From assembly GCA_036245525.1 (NCBI GenBank), contig BTPG01000003.1:193111021-193175020 (forward strand): DNA of 64,000 nucleotides. The letters are read 5' to 3'. The position numbers and the translations under genes are program-made. The DNA is from Semisulcospira habei (taxonomy: Eukaryota > Mollusca > Gastropoda > Semisulcospiridae). This document shows, piece after piece, positions 9,843 to 23,818 of this stretch. The notes below the pieces were generated by a model. That model did no database searches and was not told the origin of the DNA. It saw only the letters and a list, made by a program, of their open reading frames with translations. Position 1 is the stretch's first letter. Each line of letters opens with the position of its first letter.

Positions 9843-12153
9843 ATTTCATTGCTTTTTTTTTCATCGAGCTGTGAACAAATTATATTTTCCTTTCACTCTA
9901 GTGCCCTTTATTTATGTGGTTTGGATTGTAATTGTAGCATGCAAAGTGGTTGTTAATTTTTTCTTTCACAGTCAACTCTGATTGTACACACGATTGACGA
10001 TTGAAGGTACTACACTCTATAGAAGCCTATTTTCTATAGCCTTTTCTTGCACTTGACTGCATTTTACTTCAAGGTGATGCATTGAAGCTATGCATTTTGC
10101 GATGAAACTCTTCAAAATCTCATGTGTTTAAGATCTGCCCTTAATGTATCATATTTTTTACTTTTCTAGCTTGGAATGTTCGTTTTGGCACAGGGTTGAT
10201 GCTGTATGTATGGTGCATTTTTGTAATCATGATGGAATATTTGATTTATCTTAAGGTTATTTGTTTTATCTTTTTTATTATTTTGTTGTATGCTCTTACG
10301 TAATGCTTTCATGCTCATTGGCATAATGTGGTACTGCTACTATAGTTTAATTACATGGAGAGGTATCGAGTAGTTGTGCGAACGCACTCGATCCAAATTT
10401 CATCTTCTATTCAACACAAGTAGAAACTATGCTGGTCTGTGAACTTGCGGCTTCAGCTTCTGTTGGATTCAATTCGATCATGTGCTGGCCTGTGATTTTG
10501 GACCTGACGGCTTCAGCCGTTGGGTTCAAAATCACAGACCAGCACATGATCGAATCGCTCTGTAACATAGGACAAGCTGTCTTTCTCTTACCCAGTCTGA
10601 TAAATATTATTGAAATAATATTGCTTTTCCGTAGCATCCCTAGAGAACATGACATTCACTGCCCCCGAAAAGTACGCGTGTGTGTAATTTTTGTTCACAT
10701 ATTTACCGTGATGTTGCCTGCTCAACAAATCTTGTTTGTGTACTGGGTTAGTCCGCTTCCTTTGCCTGACAATTTAATTCTGACATTTTCTACAAACGAC
10801 GCTGTACTGTAATCCATATTCACTTTGGTTGCTTTTGGAAGATCATAGCTCATATACTGAAGGCTAACATTTAATACAATAAAACATATTCTTTTCAGTT
10901 TTGTGTCAAAGAGTGGCTGTGTTATATACTGAGAGGCAAAGGTTATGCAACTGACTGAATTCTTAAACTCCCAGAAACTGAACAACTTCCATTCTATAGA
11001 ATCTGGTAGTTGGAGTAAAAATATGTGTGAAATATTAACTACTGATCCACTCTGAATTAAACGTTATTATGTTTTCTCTGGAGCACTTTTCCACGAAATG
11101 TGACAGAATAATAAAATTTGCTTTAGGTACAGGGGTGCACAGTCACGTGAAACAAGGTCATTTGTCGCATTTCTTGTTCTCAAAGCATTTTCATAGATTT
11201 TGGTATGAAACTCACCAAGTGGTGCATCTCCAACAAACAAGTATTGTTACAGGAACACTGCAAGTAGACCTATGTATGGCCCAGAAAATCAAACACATTC
11301 CTCTCAAAGTGAATATGTCATAACCTAGACAGCTGACTGTTGTGAGACCATGTTTTGACATAAATTCTGCCAAGTTTTATTTTCCATGAGCCGGTCTACA
11401 TTTGGGCATTAAGGGTGAATTCTTGATGACATTGTTTGCTCGGTGTCAACTTTTTTTAGGTGTAATTCCCACAGGGCATCCATTTAATGACTATCCAGTA
11501 CAATTTTGATGACAAAGAAGCAATTACTGTACACTGAAATAATGAAATATGACGTCGATGCAAACATCCACAAAAATTTAATCATTGAGGTTGGTTTTAC
11601 CTTCAACCTGCTAGAAAGATATGTGGGAGCTGTGGAGACGACTTTCAGACGGGCGTCCATTTTTATTTTTGTTACACCACACGCATAAAATATTCTCCAA
11701 GTTGTATGGTTTAGTCCAAATTGCAAAATTGTAGAATCGTAAAAAATTTCAAAAGCGAACATTTTGAACAAACAAATCAAACGAAATCCCCGCAATGGTC
11801 TCTCTGGTTTGCACATCTCTACATTTGATTACAAGTTATGACTCATGAAAGCATGTGCAAAACTTCTGCTTCTCAGTATATGTTGGACAGTTGTATTGAT
11901 TGTGAATGTGTTGGAAACTTCAGTCTATTCCCTTTCACCTGCTGCGTGAGACGGACCATGATGGTTCACAGGTGGTGGCTAGTTAGCTTTGTGCCTGGAG
12001 AAAGTTGCAAGGCTGATCAGTCACTATCCTTCAACTGTTGTGGTGCAACCATCTCGATTCCACAACTGGTCACTTATTCAAAAGTACAATCCAAAAAGAA
12101 CAGCTGAAGGTGACCTCGTATCAGAAAATGGTCACCCTAGACAGGTGGTCTCC
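9843..12153. other. Intergenic DNA, no gene seen
   Basis: AT-rich DNA between the convergent filamin and PUS7 genes. No coding pattern found; the only structure is the long hairpin at 10434-10558 and a half hairpin near 11950-12000. Confidence 0.5.
10434..10558. repeat. Long hairpin (family zeta)
   Basis: GGCTTCAGCTTCTGTTGGAT and ATCACAGACCAGCACATGAT pair with internal complements; CATGTGCTGG...CCAGCACATG marks the stem. Related CACAGACCAG/CACAGGCCAG sequence occurs near 8977 and 9636. Confidence 0.6.
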
Positions 12154-12328
12154 TTAACCCCAACACGCTGCATGGATCGACCATGACAATTCAAGGGTGG
12201 TGCCAGATTAGCTTCAAGCTAATCTGGCACTATGCTTGAATTATCATGGTCCTTCCATCTCCTGTAACTGGTACATAGTTGTTAGGTGACATCTCCAAAC
12301 TTAGCAAAATGCGGGCCCGTGGGTTTAA
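12154..12328. mobile_element. Hairpin MITE (family beta)
   Basis: TTAACCCCAACACGCTGCAT at left, GGGTTTAA at right, hairpin AATTCAAGGGTGGTGCCAGA with complement at centre. Confidence 0.65.
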
Positions 12329-12375
12329 ACGGGTTTAATAGGTCCATCTTAGCAACAAAAAAAAGATATGTTGGG

Positions 12376-12590
12376 TTAAACTCGTTCGGCCTGACGCACG
12401 TATTTTCTAAATTTTAGAGGCGTCGTCTAACGAATATGCACCTGCTGCAGGAGATGGATCGACCATGATAATTCAAGGGTAGTGCCAGATTAGCTTGGCG
12501 CCTGAAGGCGCCAAGCTAATCTGGCACTACCCTTGAATTATCATGGTCAACCCATCTCCTGCTGTAGTGCGTCAGGGCTGAATGGGTTAA
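12376..12590. mobile_element. Hairpin MITE (family beta) bounded by TTAA
   Basis: One of the cleanest copies: the core from ATAATTCAAGGGTAGTGCCA to its exact complement at 12,540 is a perfect palindrome around CGCCTGAAGGCG. Ends TTAAACTCGTTCGGCCTGAC and GTCAGGGCTGAATGGGTTAA. Confidence 0.8.
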
Positions 12591-13031
12591 CTGTGTCAGC
12601 AAATCAACTGGAAGCCAGAAATACAATGCTTTTTAAAAAATAGTTTTTAATTCCAGTACATTATTACGATGAATTACAAATTTGATTCAGTACAATCAAT
12701 TTTGCTGCAACACACACAAGCACGTGCAGAAATAAGTACATAAACAGACAATTTTTTTAAAAAATGACGAAAGGAACTCAAAAGTAACCGACGCCACTGT
12801 AAACTTCATACATTGCACAGTTGTGAGCTTAACTGTGGCTGTTGGAAGAGCTTTTTGTTGAAGCAATTCCAGCTGACGCAATGTTAATAATGCAACCTTA
12901 AAACCCAACCTTTCACATAAAAACACATTTACAATGAGTTGTTCATGACGACAATGAAGCTAAACGCACGAACTAGCAATGAATACGCAAGGGCCAAATT
13001 GTTCCGCTTCTTGCTGTGTACTTGCTGCTTG

Positions 13032-13106
13032 TTAAGCCGTTACCTGTTGGTAGCGGTTTTCGGAAATCATCGCGACTAAAACCGCTCCCGACGGGCAAAG
13101 GGTTAA
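13032..13106. mobile_element. Hairpin MITE (family gamma) bounded by TTAA
   Basis: TTAAGCCGTTACCTGTTGGT...CCGACGGGCAAAGGGTTAA, 75 bp, with paired GGTAGCGGTTTT / AAAACCGCTCCC arms. Confidence 0.75.
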
Positions 13107-13508
13107 AAGAATACCTGATCCATTTCGCTGACTGTGCACAGCCACCATCGGGCAAGATTACAGAAGGGGTTTTTACAATCATACTAGTAAATCTGTCAAC
13201 AGACGGGTGAAAAATGCACAGAACTGTGCGAAACCTTCTCTATCTCGACTATGAATCTAAATTATGAAATTCTAAAAGGTGATTTCATAATAAAATGATG
13301 TCAAAAACAAAAATGCTTACATATGTAACAGCAACACTAAACATGAATCAAGAACTTCGTTCAATTCAATGAGATTACACATACATGTAAATACAACAGT
13401 GTACTTGTGCAATGTATTTACTTCATACAGTGGACAGACGCAGACAAACACAAGACATATGAAGCTCCACCTTTCACTTCCAGCATTCTAATACAGAAGA
13501 CAGAACAA

Positions 13509-13585
13509 GCATGATAACTCAAGGGTATTGCCAGATCAGCTCACTGATCAAGCACTACCCTTGAAATACCCATCCCATCAGCTTC
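13509..13585. repeat. Hairpin element, shortened stem
   Basis: ATAACTCAAGGGTATTGCCA and its complement around 13555 form a reduced stem with loop CAGCTCACTGATC. Confidence 0.55.
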
Positions 13586-13779
13586 TGCAAGCAGCTGAGC
13601 AGTTAATTTCATTTGACGAACAAGAAATCATGCTAAATGGGCACTACCCACAGACTGTAATGAATAACCAATGGCTAATATTCCGTGTTTAGCATCAACT
13701 TCAAATGCACATTGTTGGAGCAAGGCAAAGCATCCTCATAAACACGTTTTTAAGACACTGGCTGATGACATGTATGTCA

Positions 13780-13861
13780 TAATAGTTAAAGGGTAGTAAC
13801 AGATTAGCTTGGCACCTAGAGAGGCGCAAGGCAAATCTGGCACTACCCTTGAACTATTAGC
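13780..13861. repeat. Hairpin element (family alpha)
   Basis: AATAGTTAAAGGGTAGTAAC...GGCACTACCCTTGAACTATT with a GGCACC/GGCGC loop. Confidence 0.6.
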
Positions 13862-14184
13862 TGATCCCTCTCCCACTGCTGGCACTGTCTTTATTTGCAT
13901 CCCAAAGTTATGCACACCATCACATGGGTGGGACCGAAAAGAAAGTTGAATCCTGAAGCGAGGGTATTGGGACACTTTTATATTAGGGCACTTTTTAACG
14001 TGCCACCTCCGGATATGCGGCGGCACAACTCGAATGAGTTAACCCCAATGTGCATGCAGCCACCACAACAGTTCTCATTACCAGAGGGTTCACCTGGAAG
14101 TCATTTAAATGATGGTCTTTGATTACAGGTACACTTTTGAGAGAGCACTGTCCCTAAAGATCATTTGCACATAAAAAGGTGGTG

Positions 14185-14190
14185 TTTATT
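14185..14190 (-). promoter_or_regulatory. PUS7: Candidate PUS7 polyadenylation signal
   Basis: AATAAA on the minus strand about 105 nt downstream of the PUS7 stop. A short 3'UTR would be implied. Confidence 0.5.
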
Positions 14191-14293
14191 TAAAACAGGT
14201 TCTCAATCCTTCAGTTTAGAAAGCTGGAAATGCAGAAGAAAAATAAGGCTTGGAAGTGAAAGGAGTCAGCCAATGCATGGTGAGCACACAAGT

Positions 14294-14421
14294 TTACGTG
14301 ACGTTGAGTGTCGTCTGGTGGCTGGCTGATGTGTCCGATTTCAACACCTCTCGCAGAGCCATAGTGGCGTAGCAAGAACATGGCAAGACGAAGCTCACAG
14401 AAACCGCCCGCATTTTGCCAT
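14294..14421 (-). CDS. PUS7: PUS7 terminal exon
   Basis: Reads [20 protein letters not shown] then [10 protein letters not shown], the usual PUS7 C terminus (FxLPxSxYATMAxREVLKxDTS), and ends at TAA 14294-14296. Acceptor GTGTGTATTCAG. The exon was found by frame reading; it is the last exon because the family ends here. Confidence 0.93.
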
Positions 14422-17400
14422 CTGAATACACACAAAAAGCAGATGCTGTACGCATGACCTGAAATAGCAGACATTCTGAGGAACTAGAGTCAATTATTCA
14501 GCAAAAGGAAGAGATTCACATGAACCCCTGGGACTGCATGGGCTTGTGCGAATCTGCGTTACAGTTTCAATGGGTTAGATAAGGGTATGAAAAGCGATCT
14601 TTATTAGCCATTTGCCTGTCGGTAGCAGTTTTTGTCATGCATGATGATTCCTACAGGAATCACTGTGACAAAAACCGCTAGTGACGGCCAATGGGTTAAA
14701 GTACTGTACAGCCCGTTTTTCACAGCCACAACCTGCAAGAGAAAGGCTGGTCGCTCAAAAGAGAATGTTTTTAAACATAAACAACCCAACCCCCACCTCT
14801 CTCACACACACTCCCTCCTACGCCCTGGCCTGGCCACAAAACACCGTAACCCATTCAGCCCCGGGGCCCTGCAGCAGATGGATTGACCATGATAATTCAA
14901 GGGTAGTGCCAGATGAGCTTGGCGCCATCAGGTGCCAAGCTCTTCTGGCACTACCTTTGAATTATCATGATCAGTCCATCTCCTACAACAAGGTTTGGAA
15001 ATGTGCCTGTGGGGTTAAGAATAAGAGGGTTAAACTATGTTGCAATGACATAAATTTCCTCTGCTTTCATACCTGGTGCTGACTCAGGTTCTGGCATATT
15101 ATTCAAGCGGTCCTTGTCGCTGAGCGTGAGAGGGATGGTGTAGTCGTCATACTGGAATTTTTTCCACTCCACACCTTTCGGTTTCACCACCATCAGGCGA
15201 TAAGTACCCGGCATGGAAAAGTCTCTGCGCAAAAAGATCACCAAATGTCACATGCCATCAAAAAAATAAAAAATAAATAACAACAAGCATAAAACAGACC
15301 AACAAAAAATAAAGAAACAACAAAAAAGTTATATCTAATCTCCTGTTCTGAAAAAATGAATCGTGCTCACGTTGACCGATAAAATGCTTGTTGAAACATT
15401 TTATGGGTTGACCTAAATGCCTGTGAAATATTTTGCATAATGTCAGTCATAATAAAAGCTACATTTTTCTAATGAAAAATAAATCCCAGACTCACTTCTG
15501 TTTGCGCTCCATCTGGTTGATATCAAAACCGTCCTCATGCAACATGGTTTTGTACCACTCATGGCCTAGAACAAAAAAAGATATGTCATTTATCACATTC
15601 GTTGTTGTTACAAATGTGAACAGTAAACTTTGGATATAACAAATCATTTCTGAACCCATTCTTTTTTGCTGTTATGTCCAAAGTTTGTCATAAGTGAAGT
15701 AAATTACACAGAAACAGTGTGATTGGGACCTCAGAAAAAGAGACTTTTGTTATATCTGACTTTATTACATGTGAAGTTGACTGTATGTATTACTATTGTT
15801 TTTACAGATGTGAATCAACCATGTGTATCTAATACTGTATACACCTTTAGCCCGGACGCACCACAGGCAATGGATCAACCGTCAGTTGAAGGTTGGTAGC
15901 AGAACAAAGATCAAATATCAAAGTTGAAGATAGTGACAGTGGAGCTTGGCACCTACAGGCGTCAAGCTTCGCTGTCACCAACTTTGAACTGTCATGGTCA
16001 ATATGTCGCCTGAACAATGACGTAGTCATCAGAGGACAACTCCTACATTTGGATTATCTACCCTAGAGCTCCATGTGTTTGCTGTGCTTGCAAACGGTGC
16101 AAAGGGCATGGGTCTTTGAGAGACCCTGTAGGACCAGAGGTCTTTAACGTCTATCCCTCATGCCCATGGGTAGTGATGAATAATTAGCTTACTCACACAT
16201 GATAATAGCTCAGTGTTCTCTATCCCCATAAACAATTCTCAGTGAGGGTCACTATGACCAACTTTTAACAAATCTGCCCGTCAGCATGTTGTGCATTTGT
16301 TTCCTCAAAAACATTACCAATGGCATTACTGATAGGAAGACAGGCCTAGCTACCGATTTCTGCCTAAGTCTCCGTTGTGTAAAGCAACACAACCGTGGAG
16401 GCAACTCAGGGAGTCGCCGTTTTACACAACTCCCAGAGTGACCTCCCCTCCCTAACCATGAGGTCCCGTGGGCCAATCCACCAGTCATACACTTAGCTGC
16501 TTAGCGAACGGACTTTCAGGTTTCGGCTTACGCTTACCACGTGGTCTTCGTGTGTTTTTTCAGATTCTCTTGTGTTTTCAGGATTTCTTCTTGTGTGCGG
16601 TTAGCCAGCCTGCCTAGATTCTTCTACTTACGGCGTCTGGTGGGATTTTTTCCTTGAAAACACCCCCTTTCCTACTTTCGTAGCGGACTTGAGGTAAGGT
16701 CGGGCGATACCTGCGCCGGCCATTTCGACCGGTTCCGGTCTGACTTGAGTGGGTTGCCTTTGGCGCCTTTTCGTAAGAAGTATCCCGATAGTGCACTGTT
16801 ACACTGCTTCCAATTTTATCGCGAGCTTTTTGTTGTTTTTCTGGGTTTGCTCCCGGTCGTTGTCCCGTTTTTGCTTTTGGTGCAACTAATGGCAAACATG
16901 AGACGGACGGGGCGCGGCCTGTCATTTCACGGGTCCCCTTTCTGTTACAGTGCGCAGTTACATACCTGCCTGTGCTGCTTGGGTTTTCAGTGGCCGAGTG
17001 ACTCCCATAATCTGTGTTTACCCTGCTCTGGCTGGTCTTCTTCCCGACCGTGCCACGTGTGCGCTTCGTGGAAGGAGCAACTTTGGTCACAACTTTGGGA
17101 TTTTTATCATCGCGACTGGCCTGCGGCGCCTCGCTTACTTAGCCGACCGCTGGAGAATTTGCGCCCCTCTGCCAGTGCGACATCCCTTCCTGTGCCTTCC
17201 AGCCTTTCGGGGACCCACAAACGGGCATCATTGGATATTGTGGGCCTTACTTCGCGCCGGAGATTGACCATCTCGGACCTCAGCGCTCACCTGTCGCTCG
17301 TCTCCTCCCGCTCGGTCTTGAGTCGGGACTTACCGCGATCGGGACGGCCCCTCCCAGCTGGATCTAGCCACCTGGAGACCAGGGCCATTTCTACAACAAG

Positions 17401-20400
17401 ACAGAGGCATTCCCAGGCGCGTCATGGGGTCCCGCCTGCGGCCTCTACCAAGTCACACCCCATAAGTAGAAAGACTTTGGGGCCCTAGACTCAATCGACC
17501 CCCCCCCCCCCCCCCCCCAACCACATCCGGCGTTAGAGCCGGCGGTGGCAGGCGCCTCACTCGGCGCTTCTCTCAGTCACTCTCGCGAGGATGATCGCAC
17601 ACGGCGCACTCATCCTTCTCAGCTCTTCGCCACTAGTCCGGTTGACGGGTGGCTTTGCAATGTCGTTCTTCGAGCCGCAGCCCTCTCTCCAGGGATGCCC
17701 GCTCCAGCGCCTTACGTCCGCGTTCTCCGGACTGTCACCGCTTCGATCCGCAATGTGGCTCCTCCCCTTATCGCCGGGCTCGAGACAACTCGCGGCTACC
17801 TCGCCATCCCTCTCCCTGCCAACCTTCTTCTCAGCGGGTGGAGTGCATGACCGCTTCTAGCTTTCCAGTCGCGCCTGAGCGATCCCCCTCTGGCCCGGGG
17901 GTTCCGGTTTCTGTCCCCTCGCCGGGAGGATCCTTTTAAGAAAATCGTGACAATATGCTTAGCCTGCACCTCGAGGACTCTGCTTCCGTGCTCCTCAAAC
18001 CTCAGTCTACGCTTTCGAGTTGCCCAGCTCGCCCTCTCTCCCCTGTGGCATGGATTACTGCCAAGCCCTCGACGAAGCGGCCCACCTGATTTCGGCCGCT
18101 CTTGCACCGGAAGTTTGCCCCCCCCCCCCCCTCCTCTAAAAAGAAAGGCTTCAGCTTCGGTCGACGCCTCGCGCCAGTCCAAACGTTTCAAGTCCCTGCC
18201 TCAGCCCACTGGCTTTCGGGACCTCACGGATGCTTTTAACGCTCACTTGCAGCAGGGCAGTTTGTCGGACATTGGCTTCTTTTCCGACCGCTGCTGGCCT
18301 GCGGATGTGGAGATTAAGTTCCCACAGCACTGGTACGTGGGACACTCCCAGTCCTTCCTGTGCCCCCTCCCTCCGGTGGATCCCACAGCAGAAGCGCAGA
18401 TTGGTGGTAAGGCTGCGGTGGGTAGGTCTACTCCCGCGGGCCTAGACAAGATGGCTACACCTGATTCGGAATTCTCTGGCCGTGTTGGGATTTTTGGAGT
18501 TGGCAACAAAGGCTGTGGTATGATGGATCAAGGATTTCTGGGACTCTCCTGAGGCCTCTGACCCCCTGAGCGATTTACTCTCCATCGCGGTGACAGCTAA
18601 TCGGGTGGTGTATCACGCTTCGACCAACGTGTTGGCGGCATCCGCCAACTGTGACCTTATGCGGCGTGACGGCATCCTACAGAGATGTGTCGGCATTCCC
18701 GCTTCTGTGAAGGCCCAGCTGCGACAGGCCCCCTAGGCGGTGTTCTTCTGTTTGGCCCTACCTGGCAGTCCGTGAGGGAATCAACCAAGGATCTTTGGCC
18801 CCCCTCCCCCCCCACCTTTCCATCCTCCCGCAGGGCCGTGGGTAGTCCTCTGCGGAACCTCAAACCCGCCCCTCGACCTGCCCCGGGGAACCTCTAGACC
18901 AGGACGTTCTGTCTTCTCCTGCCGTTCTCGCGCTGCCCCCTCTTCCGCCCCCTCCTTCCCCGCTCCTCTAGGAGGTTCGGGCGGGGGCGGGCCCAGTGAC
19001 TACCAACGTCTGCCTTCCCCGCCAACGACCATGGAGCCCCCCCCCCCCCCCCCCCCGTCAGCGGGAGGCTCGCCCGGCACATCGACGAGTGGCGATCGCT
19101 GCTGCCGGACGACACGTAGGTGCTCTCCACTATCTCGGACGGACTCCATATATCATTTCGCTCACCGGTGTGGACTCGTGTCCCATCTGACCCGATCAAG
19201 GCATTGACTCTGCGTCAGGAGATTGTGTCTCTGCTTCAGAAGGCTGCGACAGACGTGGTCGCTCGTCTCGACTCGCCGGCATTTTACAGCCGCCTTTTCC
19301 TGGTTCCCAAGCCCGGCGGATGGTGGCGTCCGGTCATCGACCTGTCAGCCCTAAACAGGTTCATTTCGGCCCCCTCATTTCACATGAAGACAGCGCGGGC
19401 CGTGCGGTTAGCAGTGCGGCCTTTGGACTTTGCGGTCAGTCTCGACCTTTCTGATGCTTACCTCCACGTCCCCATTCACCCAGCATCTTGCCGCTTCCTA
19501 TGCTTCGCCTTTTGCGTAGTCATCCACTAGTTCCGTGCACTCCCCTTCGGCCTCAAAATCTGCCCGTGGGTCTTTAGCGGATTATGGATGCGGTGATTGT
19601 TCGGGCATGACAGTTCTCGTCCAGCCTGACCTCCAATTATCTAGACGACCTCTTACTCCGGAATCAGGACTCCCAGTCGCTGGAGGCGGACAGGGACGCT
19701 CTACTGGCCCTTTTTCAGAGGCTGGGCTTTGTAGTCAATTACGGAAAGTCAGATTTAGCCCCATTCCGTACCTTCGTCCACCTAGGAATGGAGTGATTAT
19801 TTGAACATACGTCGTCTTGTAGAGGAGAAATTGTGCTATCTTTGGACACCAAACATGCTGGGGTAATCTGCATGAATGTTTGTCATGCACTGGCTCAAAG
19901 TATCACTAGGAGACGGATTAGATGCAGCCTTCCATTAGTTTATCAAACTTTTTATCACATCACTGTTCAAAAACAAAAGTTGCTGGAAAGTTCAGACAAA
20001 GTAAGTGCTGTCAACAGATGTCTTAACTGGCATATCCCATGCTAAAATCTTCAAATTCACATACCTGAGTCCTGCTAAAGCTGGTTTGGTGGGCCAAGTG
20101 AAAACGGTAATCCATTCAGAGCATGCCAACATGAAGTTTGCGAATTTCACCGATTCAGTCAATGTTTTTAACAATATCACAATTTTAACACAGTTTAAAA
20201 ACAATACACAAAGCGGAGGTTCAACTATTTGCTGTTCAGAGATTCAGTTCCGGCTTAGTATCACATTAAAATGGCTTAAAATGAGTGTGTCTACAGGGTC
20301 ACTTTGATCCTGCATCTAAACTTTATAGGCCGATCGGTTTCATTTTTTTGGATGTGTGACCGTCTGTGAATACCTGACGAAAATGTGGAGAAACCAAAGC

Positions 20401-23400
20401 CAAATGCTCAGTCAGGAGGATTCAAAGCTTCTGTTGCCCATGCCTTCCTTTTCAAGATATCCATGGTTGCATGAGTTTCCTCGCCCCTCCTGTTCCCCCA
20501 ACATTGCCAGCCCCATACCCCATCTCCTGATGAAGGGCACACAATGATACTCTAACAAATGTTGTTTGGGGATCAGTTATCACACGGATTTCAGGAAATT
20601 GTGCCTGAAAGTATGACATGTATCTCTGTATGGAATCTTGTATCCCTGCAACACTTTTCTATTGGCTGCTGATATGACATGCCCTGATGGACTTTTGAGT
20701 AGCGTGCGTTCAGTTGTTCGAATTTGTGACATACTGTTCGTGCTTTCGCAAGAAGGCTTGTGTCATCTGTCAGTTCTTGCGGTTATGTTAGGTCACCCAG
20801 CATCGCCAGCGGAAGTCGGCCGTCTTGCTGATGACAGTGCTCGATCCGATCTGAGAGGTCTGTACCGGCGCTGGTCCGTGCTAGGTGTCAATAAGTGTCT
20901 GCCATCTGGTAATTCAAATGATGCTGAGGGGTCCAAATTCTGCTTGGGAACCCCTAGACGAACTCAGCCAAAATGGGGGTAGTCCAGTCTGTGGAGAGAG
21001 TTGCTCCTCTGCACATCAGGCCTGTTGTACTCTCCCCTCTCCCTCGTATCCGTACTGTCAAGAGACTCCTTGAGTCGCTGCAATCGCATCCACTGTCGCA
21101 TCCAAGAAGCCTCTTGCTGCGAGTGCTGACTGTCCATCTCCCAGCGTGCCACGCCAACCGCTCTGTGTCTGTACAAACAGTTGCTGCCAGGGTTGCAATC
21201 GTCTCGGAAGCGGAGCTGAGGCTGGGGTTCGCCGCGCATCTCCGAGTCCAAAGGACTGTGATCCTGCAGAATGGTCATCAAAGTCCTAATCACCATGCCA
21301 ACCCTGAGCTTGTGGAGCCCCTAGGTACCCGTCCTGAGGGAGGGAACGCGCTGCCGCATCTTAACCCATATCAGCCTGAGGCTAACAGCTTCAATGTGTG
21401 CCCTGCCATACACAGGTTATACTATAGAAAAAATAAGAATACAGCCCAAAGGCTTTACTTGAAGGCTAGGCCGGATTAACGTGAAGCCTAGCGGCGCCAA
21501 GCCACTCTGGCTTTAACTATTCTTATTTGAAAGTATATCACCCACTGGTGAACAAGATAAGGGTTAAGATGACTTCCACCATACCTGTTGTTCCCAGGCG
21601 GTTATCCAACCAAGGATTAACCGCCCCCAAACGGCTTAACTTCGGTGAACAGACCAACCGGGGAATTCACATGCAATGTTGGTTGGCTACGCAAGGACTC
21701 TGCTCCTCAAAGGAGCCCATCCACGGCCCAGGCTTGTGGATACGGTCTGGAGGCGACAGAGGAAGCAGCTTCCTGTTCCACTACAGGAGGACTGGCCTAT
21801 CATCGGAGTCTCCTCACATGCGTAGGGTAGTTAGAAGGCAGTTGGGTGTAGTAACACTCTTTTCGCTGCCGCTGACCCTGCCGCAAGGGGAATGCGCACG
21901 TACGTTGAGCTGACCTCCGAAGCGCCGTGTCCGAGTGCTGTCCCGATCTCTGCACCATCATCAGAAGTGCTACGCGACGAAACCCCGATCTTCTAGTAGC
22001 CGGAGCGCACCTGTACCTTCCGTAGCGTCAGCCATTGTTTCCATCTGACGAGCGCCAGCTGCACCGCCATCAACTCCAGCCAGCGGATGTATCTGCCTGC
22101 ATGTTCCCGCGTTGCTATCCCTCTGTTATCGGTCAGGCACTCCCTGCCTAGGCGGCAAATCTGGGTGATGGTTCCCCATCGGACTTGATGTATCTGCCTG
22201 CATGTTCCCCCGTTGCTATCCCACTGTTATCGGTCAGGCACTCTCTGCCTAGGCGGCAAATCTGGGTGGTGGTCCCCCGTCGGACTTGCCTCCGATGCCC
22301 AGGAATCCGCGTCGGCGGCGTTGTGTCAGCCAGGAGTCCAGGTCCTCCCACGCTTCGCTATCTGGTTCCATAGGGCCGACCGTCCAAGTAGTTGCAAGCG
22401 CAGGGCCGAAGTTACTAGTAAGCGCCAAAGCCGACACTAGACGTCACCTAGTCTCCGGGTCTGGGATCCGTAAGAGCCTACTGTAGCCTGTCGGGCGTCA
22501 GGATCTCCGCCCACCTCCGTGGTCTCCTTCTAGGCAGGGCTCCCGCATCACCAAGTAGCGCTGTAGCCAAAGCTTCCATCTCATCACCGCTGACTGAAGC
22601 GAGTGGAGACAATCCTGCCGAGGTGGCAAGGGATCCTGCGCTGTCGCCTATCATCTGCCAAGTCGGTCCCACAGAAGAATGTCCTCACGCGGAGCCTTCC
22701 ACCGCTGTGTTATCCCAAAAGACGGGCGACCGTGGAACCTGTCACAACAGCGAGTCCCTTCATATCCCGTCATCGCCAGCGATCTCCACCAAGGAGTAGG
22801 CTGCGGGGTGGTACGCCATCTTAAAGCTGTCACTAGCTCCGTGCGTGTCCCGCTCCGACGGAACGAGTCTGAGAGGTCACAGGTGTTCTCCAGACACTTG
22901 CTAACAGAAGACGTCACCCTCTCGAGGAAATCCTGCGTCAGCTAGGGGGCAGCGAACCTCGGGAGCAGTCCTGTCCAAGCCTCGCTTCCACTTCCTCGCG
23001 ACCGAGTCTGTAGTCTGCGGGGAGCTGCCGCCAGCATCCTCGCCTCCTTATCCACTGCTAGCACGGCACCGCCTGGAAGAGACTCCACATCACTGCTGGC
23101 GGAAGTAGACGTTCATCCTCTCTGGTCATCGGGGGTCGGAGAAGAACCTCTGTTGTCCGCCGGCGTCTTGTCGAGTGGTCGCCTAATGCTTCCACTAGAT
23201 CCCGAAATCTGCGAGGGAGCGACGTGAAGCACTGGGCCACCCGATCGTCGCAGCCTTTCACTCAGGGCAAAGCCGGCCAGAGGAATGACGCGATGAGCCG
23301 GTACGCTTCGTCCAAAGAGTGGCGAATCTGCAATATGTTGGAGCCCACCGACCATCTGCTAGGCGTGTCCGTTGTCTACCCCCACTCTGAACCATGTCCT

Positions 23401-23787
23401 CCGGGTGTTGACTTAGCGCCTCCTCGACCTCCGGTTCTGGATGTAGGCCTAAGTCTACTGGTCCGGCCTAAGGCTGGCGGGCACTTGTCTCTCAGGGGGG
23501 AGGGGGTCCCCCGCTTGGGCACTCTCTCTGTCTCTCACCTGGGGGGTGATAATCTGGCCCAACATCTTTATTGCGGGGGACCGAACTTCCATATGCGGAC
23601 ACGTGCCTAGGGGCGAACCCCATCACTGGCGGTCGAGCATCTTCTTTTCTTCTTCTCGAACGCCGTCACACTTGGAGTATGGCTCTCAAAATGAAATCTG
23701 TGGTCTTCTGTAGCGCCTCCAAGGCGGTCGAGCATGTCCCAGGGTCTCTATGAGGCAGGGTGGAGCTCTTGGTGCCGGGTCCGAATG

Positions 23788-23818
<31 letters not shown>

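Larger units (their letters stand above)
16295..19800 (+). mobile_element. DIRS-like retrotransposon copy B, truncated inside RT
   Basis: The left end CATTTGTTTCCTCAAAAACA is followed by ATTACCAATGGCATTAC and a GC-rich terminal repeat to about 16500. It carries a gag-like region and the first half of RT in plus orientation, then stops abruptly near 19800 (GGAATGGAGTGATTATTTG), where related copies read on. RNase H, recombinase and right end are absent. It lies in PUS7 intron 12, antisense to PUS7. Confidence 0.8.
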